Source of the DNA: CAYQUV01 sp964421005
GTDB lineage: Bacteria > Patescibacteriota > Minisyncoccia > Minisyncoccales > CG1-02-41-26
DNA length: 21,358 bases
Assembly: GCA_964421005.1 (NCBI GenBank)
Contig: CAYQUV010000011.1
Span: forward strand, 1 to 21,358
Direction of reading: 5' to 3'
The stretch's first letter is position 1. Each line of letters begins with the position of its first letter. A model generated the notes under the pieces. That model saw only the letters and a list, made by a program, of their open reading frames with translations. It was not told the origin of the DNA and ran no database searches. Of this stretch, positions 6,495 through 13,185 are shown piece after piece. Both the position numbers and the translations under genes were made by a program.

Positions 6495-7847
6495 TTACCT
6501 TCGTTTGACAAAAAGAAAAGAAGTATAGTTGTCTTTTCTGTCTTGGAGTCCTTCAGCCAAAATATCAAGATTATATAATTGAGCGCATATTTTAGGGGCC
6601 AAAACGGCTATGCTTTTAGGAAGTTTGCCTTCAGATAAATATCGGCTGGCTTGCGCCTGGTCAATTAGATTTTTTTTGCCCGAAATCAATTTTTTATCTG
6701 GATATTTTTTAGCCAATGTTGATTTACATTGAGCCAGGGCTTGAGGGTGAGAGATTATCTTTTTGATTTGATTGATTTTTACTCCTTTTCTCGCCAACAG
6801 ACAATGGCTAACAATAATTTGGAATTCCTTAACGATTTTACAATTGTATTGCGACAGAGCATCAATTGTTTCTTTGACTGTTCCGCCGACCGAATTTTGA
6901 AGAGCAAACTGACCGAAATCGATTTCACCTTGGTGTATTTTTTTCAAAACATTGTTTGAAGTATAAAGATATTTTATTTTGAAATTTTTAATTCCGTGTT
7001 CCCGGCAGTAAAATCTGCATGCCTCTTCATTGAAACTGCCTTCTCCTCCCTGAATGCCGATGATAATATATTTTGGGTCAATTCTTTTTGGTAAAAGTTT
7101 GTTGTAAATTTTAATTGATGATTTTTCCAGCCTTATTCGCATCTTTTTGGTAAAAGGGTTAAAGGTTTGAAGGTCGGAGAAAAGTTGCCAGGTGTCGTTA
7201 CAGGTTTGCTTTTTGATTTTTAGCAATGTTTCAAAACCAATTGTATCTATGGGAGTGGGCTTCAGTTTCATATCTTCAAGAACTCTGCCGATGTAGTGGG
7301 TGACGCCTTGAGAGAAAGCCGCAAACTTATCATGTTTTTCCGGGGGTATTTCAACCGTTTTTAATCCTAACTTTTGAAAATATTTTTTCCAGAAATTGTA
7401 AGCCTTCTTTTGAGAACTTAAATTATAAATTACTAATTTTAAACCTTTAAGATTTTCTCTAACATTGCCTTTTGTATTTTTGACGCTGTCGGGACCGAAC
7501 ATCGGATGAGTAAGAATCAAATTAACTTTCTTCTCAATCAATTCTTTTTCAAAAACCTGTTTTGGATAAACTTTTACCGAGCAGACATCCAAAATTGTCT
7601 GGTTGTCTTTTATATATTTTTTGCTGTTCTTTATAGCTTCTTTTAGTTTTGAAATCGGAACGGCATAAAAGATTGTGGGAGCTTTAAAAATTTTTTCTAA
7701 GTTAACAAAATTAACACCTAATTTTTTAGCCGTTTCTTTTTTATTTTTGACATCAAAAACTTGGACTTCAAAATCTTTTGAAAATATTTTTGCCAAAAGC
7801 TGACCAAATCTTCCGAAACCAATAATTGAAACTTTTTTCTTTCTCAT
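6495..7847 (-). CDS. Prephenate dehydrogenase-prephenate dehydratase fusion (TyrA-PheA)
   Basis: This 450-residue protein joins two chorismate-derived aromatic pathway enzymes. Residues 1 to about 258 are TyrA-like: NAD-binding GFGRFG (10-15), HPMFGP (114-119), and H172-D173 with a downstream H184 in FSQGVTHYIGR. Residues from about 261 to 450 are a prephenate dehydratase domain: GIQGGEGSFNEEA (264-276), QNSVGGTV (317-324) and HPQAL (367-371). There is no chorismate mutase domain and no ACT regulatory domain. In the dehydratase domain the usual ENS is QNS. The active-site TRF motif reads TSF (442-444), so Arg is replaced by Ser. The TyrA part should oxidise prephenate to 4-hydroxyphenylpyruvate; activity of the PheA part is doubtful. 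No other aromatic pathway gene is in the window. It starts 3 bases after the UDG stop. Confidence 0.88.
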   Translation of the reverse strand: MRKKKVSIIGFGRFGQLLAKIFSKDFEVQVFDVKNKKETAKKLGVNFVNLEKIFKAPTIFYAVPISKLKEAIKNSKKYIKDNQTILDVCSVKVYPKQVFEKELIEKKVNLILTHPMFGPDSVKNTKGNVRENLKGLKLVIYNLSSQKKAYNFWKKYFQKLGLKTVEIPPEKHDKFAAFSQGVTHYIGRVLEDMKLKPTPIDTIGFETLLKIKKQTCNDTWQLFSDLQTFNPFTKKMRIRLEKSSIKIYNKLLPKRIDPKYIIIGIQGGEGSFNEEACRFYCREHGIKNFKIKYLYTSNNVLKKIHQGEIDFGQFALQNSVGGTVKETIDALSQYNCKIVKEFQIIVSHCLLARKGVKINQIKKIISHPQALAQCKSTLAKKYPDKKLISGKKNLIDQAQASRYLSEGKLPKSIAVLAPKICAQLYNLDILAEGLQDRKDNYTSFLFVKRR

Positions 7848-7850
7848 AAA

Positions 7851-8441
7851 CTATTTGAATTTTTTTAAAACAGAAAAATCGCTTTCCAGAATTTTTTTCA
7901 TATTGGGATTGTAAGTGGCAACCGCCGGGTGGTAAAGAGGAATAATTTTTATATTTTGAAAAAGATTTTTCACTTCAAAAATTTTACCGTGAATTTTACT
8001 AATCGGCTCAATCCTTTCTTTTAAACCAAATTTCTCCATTAAAAACTTCATTGAGTATCTGCCCAGCGGGCAAATAACTTCGGGGGAGATAATTTCAAGC
8101 TGGCGCTCCAGATAAGGAGCACAGGCTTTTATTTCTTCTTCTCTCGGGTCACGATTGTTTGGCGGTCGGTCTTTTAATATGTTTGTGATATAAACATCTT
8201 TCCTTTCAATCCCAACGCTCTTCAGAAGTTCGTCCAGGATTTTGCCGGCTGCCCCGCAAAAAGGACGGCCGGTTTTGGATTCTTGGAGGCCGGGTGCTTC
8301 TCCCACAAAAATTATTTTGGCTGTATGGCTTCCTTCGCCGATTACCGGGTAGATTCTATCTCTGTAAAGAGGACATTTTTTACAATTTATAACCTCTTCT
8401 TTTATTTTCTCCAGTTCTTTTTTTCTTTCTTCTTTTTTCAT
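7851..8441 (-). CDS. Family 4 uracil-DNA glycosylase (Fe-S type)
   Basis: The enzyme removes uracil from DNA to start base-excision repair. The 196-residue protein shows four cysteines in the family-4 arrangement for a [4Fe-4S] cluster: C20, C23, C107 and C124. Motif 1 is GEAPG (47-51). TGRPFCGAAG (57-66) contains the base-stacking Phe61. ITNILKDRPPNNRDP (85-99) is a close match to the family motif with KxRPPxNR. The C-terminal motif HPAV is at 171-174. The start overlaps the DUF1858 stop by four bases (ATGA), implying translational coupling. Confidence 0.94.
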   Translation of the reverse strand: MKKEERKKELEKIKEEVINCKKCPLYRDRIYPVIGEGSHTAKIIFVGEAPGLQESKTGRPFCGAAGKILDELLKSVGIERKDVYITNILKDRPPNNRDPREEEIKACAPYLERQLEIISPEVICPLGRYSMKFLMEKFGLKERIEPISKIHGKIFEVKNLFQNIKIIPLYHPAVATYNPNMKKILESDFSVLKKFK

Positions 8442-8647
8442 TTCTTTAATGTTTCGTTAAGTTCTTTGAGAATTTTTTTACAGTCAAGATTATAAATCTT
8501 GCAGACATCGCCGATTTTCAAATTTTCTATTTCAAATTTTGCCATTGGGCATGTCAAACAGGGCAAATTATATTTTGCCAGAATTTTTTCGGTCTCGGGA
8601 TAGTTCAAAATTTCAGCCAAGGTTGTTTTTCTTGTAATTTTTACCAT
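8438..8647 (-). CDS. DUF1858 small redox-disulfide-type protein
   Basis: With the ATG at 8647 this is a 69-residue protein. It has the DUF1858 pattern: KTTLAEIL at the start, a helix (PETEKILAKYNL), a CLTC motif with PMAKFE, and a second helical part ending DCKKILKELN. DUF1858 domains are found alone or next to redox proteins and are thought to form or bind through the CxxC; no reaction is established. The frame stays open to a further ATG at 8740, but those 31 extra residues overlap the SDR stop and do not look like the family, so I chose 8647. It overlaps the UDG gene by four bases. Confidence 0.8.
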   Translation of the reverse strand: MVKITRKTTLAEILNYPETEKILAKYNLPCLTCPMAKFEIENLKIGDVCKIYNLDCKKILKELNETLKK

Positions 8648-8724
8648 ATAAGAAGCAAACAATTCTGAACCGTTTCCAAAGCTGTCGCTCCTCTTTTGCT
8701 CAGGTATAAAGGTGGCCTGAAAAG

Positions 8725-9489
8725 TTATCCGGCAAGCCATCCTCCGTCGATTACAACGGTGCTGCCTGTCATATATGAAGATTCGTCAGAAGCCAAAAAC
8801 AAAACAAGGTTAGAAACTTCTTCCGGTTTTCCGGCTCTGTGAAGAGGAACGCGGGCTAAGGTTGCCTCCATTGTTTTCGGATCCTGTTTCATTGATTCAA
8901 TCATCGGGGTGTCAATCATACCCGGAGCCACAGCATTAACTCTGATACCAAGAGGGCCTAATTCCAGAGCCAAAGTTTCTGTCATAGCGACAATACCTCC
9001 TTTGGAGGCGGAATAATGGGCTAAGTTTTGAAATCCTACACCTACCTGGCCCATGGCAATTGAAGCGACATTGACAATTACTCCCGATTTCCTTTTTGCC
9101 ATCTCTTTTGCTGCCGCTTGGGCGCACAAAAAATATCCTTTTAAGTTGATATTTAAAGTTTTATTCCATTCTTCTTCGGTTAATTCCAGAAACGGCTTAA
9201 ACTGGCAGATACCGGCATTGTTGACCAGAATGTCTATTTTGCCGAAATTCTCCAATGTTTTCCTGACCATCTCATCAACGTCTTCTTTTTTTGAGACATC
9301 GCATTTTATCCCTATTGCTTCCCCGCCCTGATTTTTAATCTCATCGACAACAATCTTACAATCCTCTTCCGAAATATCGGAAACAACAACCTTTGCTCCG
9401 GCTTGAGAAAGCTTTAAAGCGTGAGTTCTGCCCATTCCTCTCCGAGCTCCGGTTATAATGGCAACTTTTCCTTTTATATCTTCGTACAT
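8725..9489 (-). CDS. Short-chain dehydrogenase/reductase (SDR)
   Basis: This is a classical 254-residue SDR with a Rossmann fold. The cofactor motif is TGARRGMG (13-20). D38 at the end of strand 2 (VVVSDIS) favours NAD(H). NNAG is at 90-93, and the catalytic set N115, S143, Y159, K163 is complete (YSASK). The PG motif (APGMIDTP) and the C-terminal TGSTVVIDGG are typical of FabG/glucose-dehydrogenase-like members. The substrate is unknown: 3-oxoacyl-ACP reductase, sugar or alcohol dehydrogenase are all possible. There is no fatty-acid synthesis gene nearby. It is the first gene after a perfect TATAAT box and probably heads the six-gene run down to yraN. Confidence 0.92.
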   Translation of the reverse strand: MYEDIKGKVAIITGARRGMGRTHALKLSQAGAKVVVSDISEEDCKIVVDEIKNQGGEAIGIKCDVSKKEDVDEMVRKTLENFGKIDILVNNAGICQFKPFLELTEEEWNKTLNINLKGYFLCAQAAAKEMAKRKSGVIVNVASIAMGQVGVGFQNLAHYSASKGGIVAMTETLALELGPLGIRVNAVAPGMIDTPMIESMKQDPKTMEATLARVPLHRAGKPEEVSNLVLFLASDESSYMTGSTVVIDGGWLAG

Positions 9490-9534
9490 ATAAAATTAGA
9501 TGTTAGTTTTAAGAGTGACCTTTGACTATTTTTC

Positions 9535-9562
9535 ATTATATAGGTTTATTTTCTTTATTCAA
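9535..9562 (-). promoter_or_regulatory. Predicted promoter of the SDR-to-yraN operon
   Basis: TTGAAT (9562-9557) is followed after 16 bases by a perfect TATAAT (9540-9535), about 45 bases before the SDR start codon. It lies just downstream of the terminator at 9588-9608, so it marks a new transcription unit. Confidence 0.6.
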
Positions 9563-9587
9563 TTGCTTCTGATGATTTTAAATAAAA

Positions 9588-9608
9588 AATCTAAGTTCAA
9601 CTTAGATT
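9588..9608 (-). terminator. AT-rich intrinsic terminator
   Basis: AATCTAAGTT-G-AACTTAGATT on the minus strand is a perfect 10-bp inverted repeat, realistically an 8-bp stem with a TTGAA loop, followed directly by TTTTTATTT. It lies at the end of the remnant frame downstream of the MinD-like gene and before the SDR promoter. The TAA stop of the remnant is inside the stem. Confidence 0.7.
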
Positions 9609-9880
9609 AAATATAACCGATATTTCAAGATTTTTTGATTACTCTTTGCTTTCTTTTTTTGCTTTCTCTTTTTGTTTTTCAACCAATTTTTTTCTTCTTT
9701 GATTACTTTTTTGGCTACTTTTTTGGACAAACTTTCATCAAATTTGGCTCTAATCCAGATTTCGGTAAGTTCATAAACTCCGAAAAAGCAAGTTGTGTAA
9801 AAAAGATTTCCCAAAAGAGTATTTCTGAAAAATGGAATAGCTAATGTATAACACTCGATTGTGATTACTAATTTTGCGGT
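9602..9880 (-). pseudogene. C-terminal remnant of a membrane protein (possibly DUF6580-like)
   Basis: The frame is open from just after a TAA at 9883-9881 to a TAA at 9604-9602, about 92 codons, but it has no ATG or GTG. TTG at 9814 is the only initiator-like codon. The conceptual protein contains AIPFFRNTLLGNLFYTTCFF then GVYELTEIW. I recall this as similar to the C-terminal membrane hairpin of DUF6580-type integral membrane proteins. A Lys-rich tail follows (KKRKQKKKAK). Only about 20 bases separate the frame from the MinD-like gene, so the rest of the protein has no room. I read it as a truncated gene end. A genuine 70-residue protein starting at TTG is the alternative. Confidence 0.45.
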
Positions 9881-9903
9881 TTAGTTTACCACTTTCCAAA
9901 ATT

Positions 9904-10761
9904 TTATCCAAACAAAGAGTTATAAAGACTTTTAATCTCTTCTTTAGCCCTTAGACTTGTTTTCAAAATCGGAGTTAAATTGCTGATAGCTTCGAATATT
10001 TTTTTGTCGTAAGATATTTTACCTAGGAATTTTTTACCTGCCCACTTCTGAATTTTCTGGTTCAAATTTTTATTGATATCCCATTTGTTTATCACCAGTT
10101 TCCAGGGGATTTTGAAGTGATTTACGATTTTTAAAACTCTCTTCAAATCGGAAAATCCGGAAAGGGTTGGCTCGGTAATTAGAACAGCGAAACTTGCGTC
10201 TTGTAAAGAAGCTATAACCGGGCAACCGGTTCCGGGAGCCGAATCTATGATTTGAATGTCATAATCAAATTTATCTGCCTCTTTTTTGATTTCGGTTACG
10301 ATTTTGCCACTTCCTGTTTCTCCGGGATAAAGGTGGCCGGAAACTAAAGGAAAGTTATATTTGCTCTTTTTTATTCTTATCTCGCCGTTTTTTACGGGTT
10401 TCATTTTTATTGCCCCCTTAGGGCAAAAAACTTCACAAGCCCCACATCCTTCGCATAAAAAAGGATTCATTTTTAATTCCCCTTTTTCTATTTTTAAAGC
10501 ATTAAACCTGCACTTGTTTACACATTGCTTAGCTTTTTTTAGGGTCAGTTTACTGTTATCAATTACGGGCTTTTCAGAAACGCTTATTTTTTTGATTTTA
10601 TCCCATTTCCCCGGCTCTCCAAGCCAAACAGCGAGATTAGGAGCGTCAACATCGCAATCAACTGCTACCACTTTTTTTGTTTTTGCCAAAAACATAGCCA
10701 GTGTTGAAGTTAACATTGATTTCCCTACGCCTCCTTTTCCACTTGATATTACAATTTTCAT
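9904..10761 (-). CDS. MinD-superfamily P-loop ATPase with inserted ferredoxin domain
   Basis: This 285-residue member of the Mrp/NifH/MinD ATPase class has a ferredoxin domain inserted after the first strand-helix units (COG1149 type). The deviant Walker A is KGGVGKS (9-15), DCDVDAPN (35-42) follows, and DSAPGTGCP is at 173-181. The insert carries one complete [4Fe-4S] motif, CEGCGACEVFCP (C103, C106, C109, C113). The first cluster motif, normally CxxCxxCxxxC, is reduced to C80 and C84 (QCVNKCRF). The family is linked to Fe-S and metallocofactor handling, but no specific client is established. Its ATG overlaps the stop of the metal ABC permease (ATGA), suggesting coupled translation. Confidence 0.88.
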   Translation of the reverse strand: MKIVISSGKGGVGKSMLTSTLAMFLAKTKKVVAVDCDVDAPNLAVWLGEPGKWDKIKKISVSEKPVIDNSKLTLKKAKQCVNKCRFNALKIEKGELKMNPFLCEGCGACEVFCPKGAIKMKPVKNGEIRIKKSKYNFPLVSGHLYPGETGSGKIVTEIKKEADKFDYDIQIIDSAPGTGCPVIASLQDASFAVLITEPTLSGFSDLKRVLKIVNHFKIPWKLVINKWDINKNLNQKIQKWAGKKFLGKISYDKKIFEAISNLTPILKTSLRAKEEIKSLYNSLFG

Positions 10762-11522
10762 TTTTTCTTGAAAAATAAAGAAATTAAAAAAACAAGAGCT
10801 GAAGATAAAATAATCAAAGGACCGGCTGAAAAATCTACGAGTTTAAATAACAATATTCCCAAAACAGCAGAAATTATTCCTATTACTAAAGCTCCAAAAG
10901 AGTACTGGGAAAGGTTCCTCCCGAAATTATTTGAAGCAGAGGCTGGAATTACTAACATTGCAACTGTTAAAAGACCTCCTACTATTTTTACTTCCAAAGC
11001 AACAATTAAGGCAATAGAAGCTAAATAAATTAAATTATATTCTTTGACATTAACTCCTTCTGCTTTTGCCAGATCTTCTGAGATTCCAGATAAAATCATC
11101 TTTGAGTAAATCTTTCTTATAACAAAAAAGATAATTGTCCCTAAAATTACAGCAAGAATCATATCGGTCAGATTTATTTTAGTAATATCTCCAATTAAAG
11201 CCTCTTCAGCTTGAGATACAGGTAAAATTAGGAAACTAAGAGCAACACCAGCAGCGAAAACCAAACCGGTTAAAGCTTCCATTGGTAATTTAGTTCTAAT
11301 CTCTAAAAGCCAGATTATAATGGCTCCAGTGATTATAGTTCCCAATGCTCCCCAAAAAATATTAAAACTATAAAGTAAAGCCAAGGCTGCTCCTGGCAAA
11401 GCCAAATGCCCCAATGGTCCTCCTACCAAAGCCATTCTTTTTGTGAGCATTAAAGAACCTAAATATCCGGCTACTCCCCCAATAAAAATTGCTGTAATCA
11501 AACTTAAAATAAATTGATTCAT
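10758..11522 (-). CDS. ABC-3 family metal ion transporter permease (ZnuB/MntB-like)
   Basis: This 254-residue membrane protein has about eight hydrophobic segments. The family features include the N-terminal GGVAGYLGSLMLTKRMALVG, then GPLGHLALPGAAL, EALTGLVFAAGVALSF and the late loop LLTVAMLVIPASAS. It should form the membrane channel of a Zn(II), Mn(II) or Fe(II) importer with the ATPase encoded just upstream. The metal cannot be told from sequence. The substrate-binding lipoprotein that normally completes such an importer is not in the window. It is coupled by a 4-base overlap to the ferredoxin-MinD gene. Confidence 0.9.
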   Translation of the reverse strand: MNQFILSLITAIFIGGVAGYLGSLMLTKRMALVGGPLGHLALPGAALALLYSFNIFWGALGTIITGAIIIWLLEIRTKLPMEALTGLVFAAGVALSFLILPVSQAEEALIGDITKINLTDMILAVILGTIIFFVIRKIYSKMILSGISEDLAKAEGVNVKEYNLIYLASIALIVALEVKIVGGLLTVAMLVIPASASNNFGRNLSQYSFGALVIGIISAVLGILLFKLVDFSAGPLIILSSALVFLISLFFKKK

Positions 11523-11551
11523 ATTGTTTTAGAAATTAGAGATTAGAAATT

Positions 11552-12307
11552 TTAGGAATGGGTATGTTTATAAAATTTAATTTCTGTTCCGTATAACATT
11601 TCTAAACTTTCCGGAGTTAAAATTTCTCTTGGAGGTCCGAAGCAAATTGCTTTTTTATTTAAACATAAAACATTGGTAGAGTATTTATAAACAATGTTTA
11701 AATCATGAGTAATTAACAAGATAGTCAAATTTCTCTCTCTCCAAAATTTATACAAAAGAGAATAAATTGTTTCTTCTCCTTCAATATCAATTCCAGTGGT
11801 TGGTTCGTCGAAAAGCAAAACTTGAGGATTGCCGATTAAACTCCATCCGATCAAAAGTCGCTGAAACTGGCCAGAAGACAAATCTCCAGGATTTTCCTCC
11901 AAAATTTTTGGACCCTCTAATCCAACCGATTTTAACATTTTAAGAATTTTTTCATCAGAGCTTTCTTTGAATCTAAAAAACTCTCTCGTTGAAATTGGCA
12001 ATTCTTTAAATTTTGAACGAGACAAACGTTCGGGAAGATAGCCGATTTTTGGGTACTCTGGATGCCACCCACCTACCATCCGACAAGGAAGTGGACGCCA
12101 CCCAGCCGCCGCCCGCCAAGAAATTTCACCTTGATAAGGTATTAACCCCAATAAAGTTCTGAAAAGAGTACTTTTGCCGGCTCCATTGGGCCCTAAGATA
12201 GTAAAAATTTCTTTTTCTCTTACTTCAAAAGACAAATTCTCAATAATCTTATCGCCATTTAATTTAACATTTAAGTTTTTAACTTTTAGTATTGAATTAC
12301 TATCCAT
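11552..12307 (-). CDS. Metal ABC transporter ATPase (ZnuC/MntA-like) with GC-rich insertion
   Basis: This 251-residue ABC ATPase has Walker A GPNGAGKST (39-47), a signature LSSGQFQR (143-150), Walker B VLLFDEP (163-169) and the H-loop H201. It pairs with the ABC-3 permease 29 bases downstream. Between strand GEISW (60-64) and PKIGYLPER there are about 21 residues that the family does not have (R65 to Y85). They contain two related peptides, GWRP and GWHP, and are encoded by strikingly GC-rich DNA. The reading frame is kept. The insertion lies between Walker A and the Q-loop region, where family loops vary, so the enzyme could tolerate it. The gene follows the tRNA-Cys terminator. Confidence 0.9.
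   Translation of the reverse strand: MDSNSILKVKNLNVKLNGDKIIENLSFEVREKEIFTILGPNGAGKSTLFRTLLGLIPYQGEISWRAAAGWRPLPCRMVGGWHPEYPKIGYLPERLSRSKFKELPISTREFFRFKESSDEKILKMLKSVGLEGPKILEENPGDLSSGQFQRLLIGWSLIGNPQVLLFDEPTTGIDIEGEETIYSLLYKFWRERNLTILLITHDLNIVYKYSTNVLCLNKKAICFGPPREILTPESLEMLYGTEIKFYKHTHS
12053..12115 (-). repeat. In-frame GC-rich insertion with internal 33-bp repeat period
   Basis: On the minus strand GGGTGGCGTCCA (12103-12092) and GGGTGGCATCCA (12070-12059) are 11 of 12 identical and 33 bases (11 codons) apart. The segment also holds GGATG/CATCC inverted ends and a GC-rich GGCGGGCGGCGGC start. It is far richer in G and C than the flanking gene. This resembles small palindromic or mobile repeats known to insert in frame in other bacteria, such as Rickettsia palindromic elements. 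No second copy is in the window. Confidence 0.6.
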
Positions 12308-12351
12308 ATTAGAATAATGTTACCACAATTTAAGAATTTTAGGAAAACGAA

Positions 12352-12379
12352 AAAGGTAGTCCGAAATCGGACTGCCTTT
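12352..12379 (-). terminator. Intrinsic terminator of tRNA-Cys
   Basis: AAAGGCAGTCCGA and TCGGACTACCTTT on the minus strand form a stem of up to 13 bp with one G-U pair, followed by TTCGTTTTCC. It lies about 35 bases beyond the tRNA 3' end. The opposite strand also ends in a T-rich stretch (AAATTTTGTCTTTTTG), so it may work in both directions. It isolates the tRNA from the metal transporter genes. Confidence 0.75.
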
Positions 12380-12412
12380 AAATTTTGTCTTTTTGAATTT
12401 TCTCAATTTTCT

Positions 12413-12487
12413 TGGAGGCGGCGCCTGGAATCGAACCAGGAATTAAGGATTTGCAATCCTTTCCCTTATCCATTTGGGTACGCCGCC
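12413..12487 (-). tRNA. tRNA-Cys (anticodon GCA)
   Basis: The minus strand folds into a full cloverleaf. The acceptor stem is GGCGGCG (12487-12481) with CGCCGCC. The anticodon arm is AAGGA-TTGCAAA-TCCTT with GCA at its centre, and the T-arm is CCTGG-TTCGATT-CCAGG. The discriminator base is U, the identity base of tRNA-Cys, and CCA is encoded. The bases before the 5' end (GGA) could extend the acceptor stem by pairing with UCC at the 3' end in the precursor. Confidence 0.95.
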
Positions 12488-12635
12488 TCCTTTTAAACTA
12501 TCTGGCGTATTTCCCTTTTCTTATAATTTTCTTACTTTTCAGGCATTCTTACTCTCTTCTTAAGTTTTTAAAGTTTCTGTTTTCTTTTATCATATTTTCC
12601 AAAAAAAATCAAATATCATAGTTTATTCTCTATCA

Positions 12636-12694
12636 AGGCATCAGCCTGTCCCGTTTTGCCGCTCGGCGTCGGGGGACTTTGTTTCAGTGCTGAA
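12636..12694. other. GC-rich island with consecutive hairpins, function unknown
   Basis: The 254 bases between tRNA-Cys and the DUF523 gene are mostly A/T-rich and hold no convincing gene, except for this island. In it AGGC-ATCA-GCCT (12636-12647) is followed at once by GTCCC (12648-12652) pairing with GGGAC (12673-12677). That stem encloses GCCG-CT-CGGC (12658-12667). TTCA-GTGC-TGAA follows at 12683-12694. It could be a structured 3' element of the DUF523 transcript, a small RNA, or a remnant of a mobile repeat. I do not recognise a known RNA family. Confidence 0.4.
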
Positions 12695-12741
12695 TTTATA
12701 ACCTTTCATTTTTATTTTTTTAATTTAACAAACTTTTGAAA

Positions 12742-13185
12742 TTATAAATCTTTTTCCGTGATAACTTTGATTCCATTTCTTTTTAATAAAGCGGTTGTCA
12801 CTCCATCTCCCCTAGCTAATTTTCCAGAAAAAGTTCCGTCATATATTAAACCTGAACCGCAGGATGGGCTTTTTGATTTTCCAATAAATTCTTTGATATT
12901 AAGTTGTTTTGCAATCTTTAAAGTTTCTTTTGCCCCTTTAATGAATTGTTTTGTAATATCCTGACCAGACTTATTTTTAACTTTACAAATTCTTGCTAAA
13001 ACATCTTCACCAGAACAACCTTGAATCTCTTGGGGGATTCTCGGTGTTGGCAAGCCCCCTAATTGTTCAGGACAAACAGGAATTAAAACCTCTTTTTTCA
13101 AGAGTTTAATTATTTTCTCGTTCCTTTTGCTTTTCCCGTCCCAGGTACATTTTAGACCCAGTAAACAGGCACTAACTAATTTCAT
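12742..13185 (-). CDS. DUF523 protein, TudS-like thiouracil desulfidase family
   Basis: This 147-residue DUF523 protein shows the family hallmarks: SACLLGLKCTWDG at the start (C7, C13), VCPEQLGGLPTPR (C38) and KSPSCGSG (C109). It also has GDGVTTALL near the C-terminus. Some DUF523 members (TudS) carry a [4Fe-4S] cluster bound by three cysteines equivalent to C7, C38 and C109, and remove sulfur from thiouracil. Extra cysteines C57 and C67 are present here. Activity on thiolated nucleobases is an inference from the family. It is the last gene of the exporter operon and overlaps the phosphoesterase gene by four bases. Confidence 0.87.
   Translation of the reverse strand: MKLVSACLLGLKCTWDGKSKRNEKIIKLLKKEVLIPVCPEQLGGLPTPRIPQEIQGCSGEDVLARICKVKNKSGQDITKQFIKGAKETLKIAKQLNIKEFIGKSKSPSCGSGLIYDGTFSGKLARGDGVTTALLKRNGIKVITEKDL

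Noticed and set aside
8648..8740. N-terminal extension of the DUF1858 protein to an ATG at 8740
   Set aside because: The 31 extra residues do not resemble the family, overlap the SDR gene end, and the family-like sequence begins at the ATG at 8647.
12412..12621. Plus-strand open frame of 69 codons across tRNA-Cys
   Set aside because: It is the complement of the tRNA gene and its AT-rich leader; the apparent protein start is the well-known translation of a tRNA.
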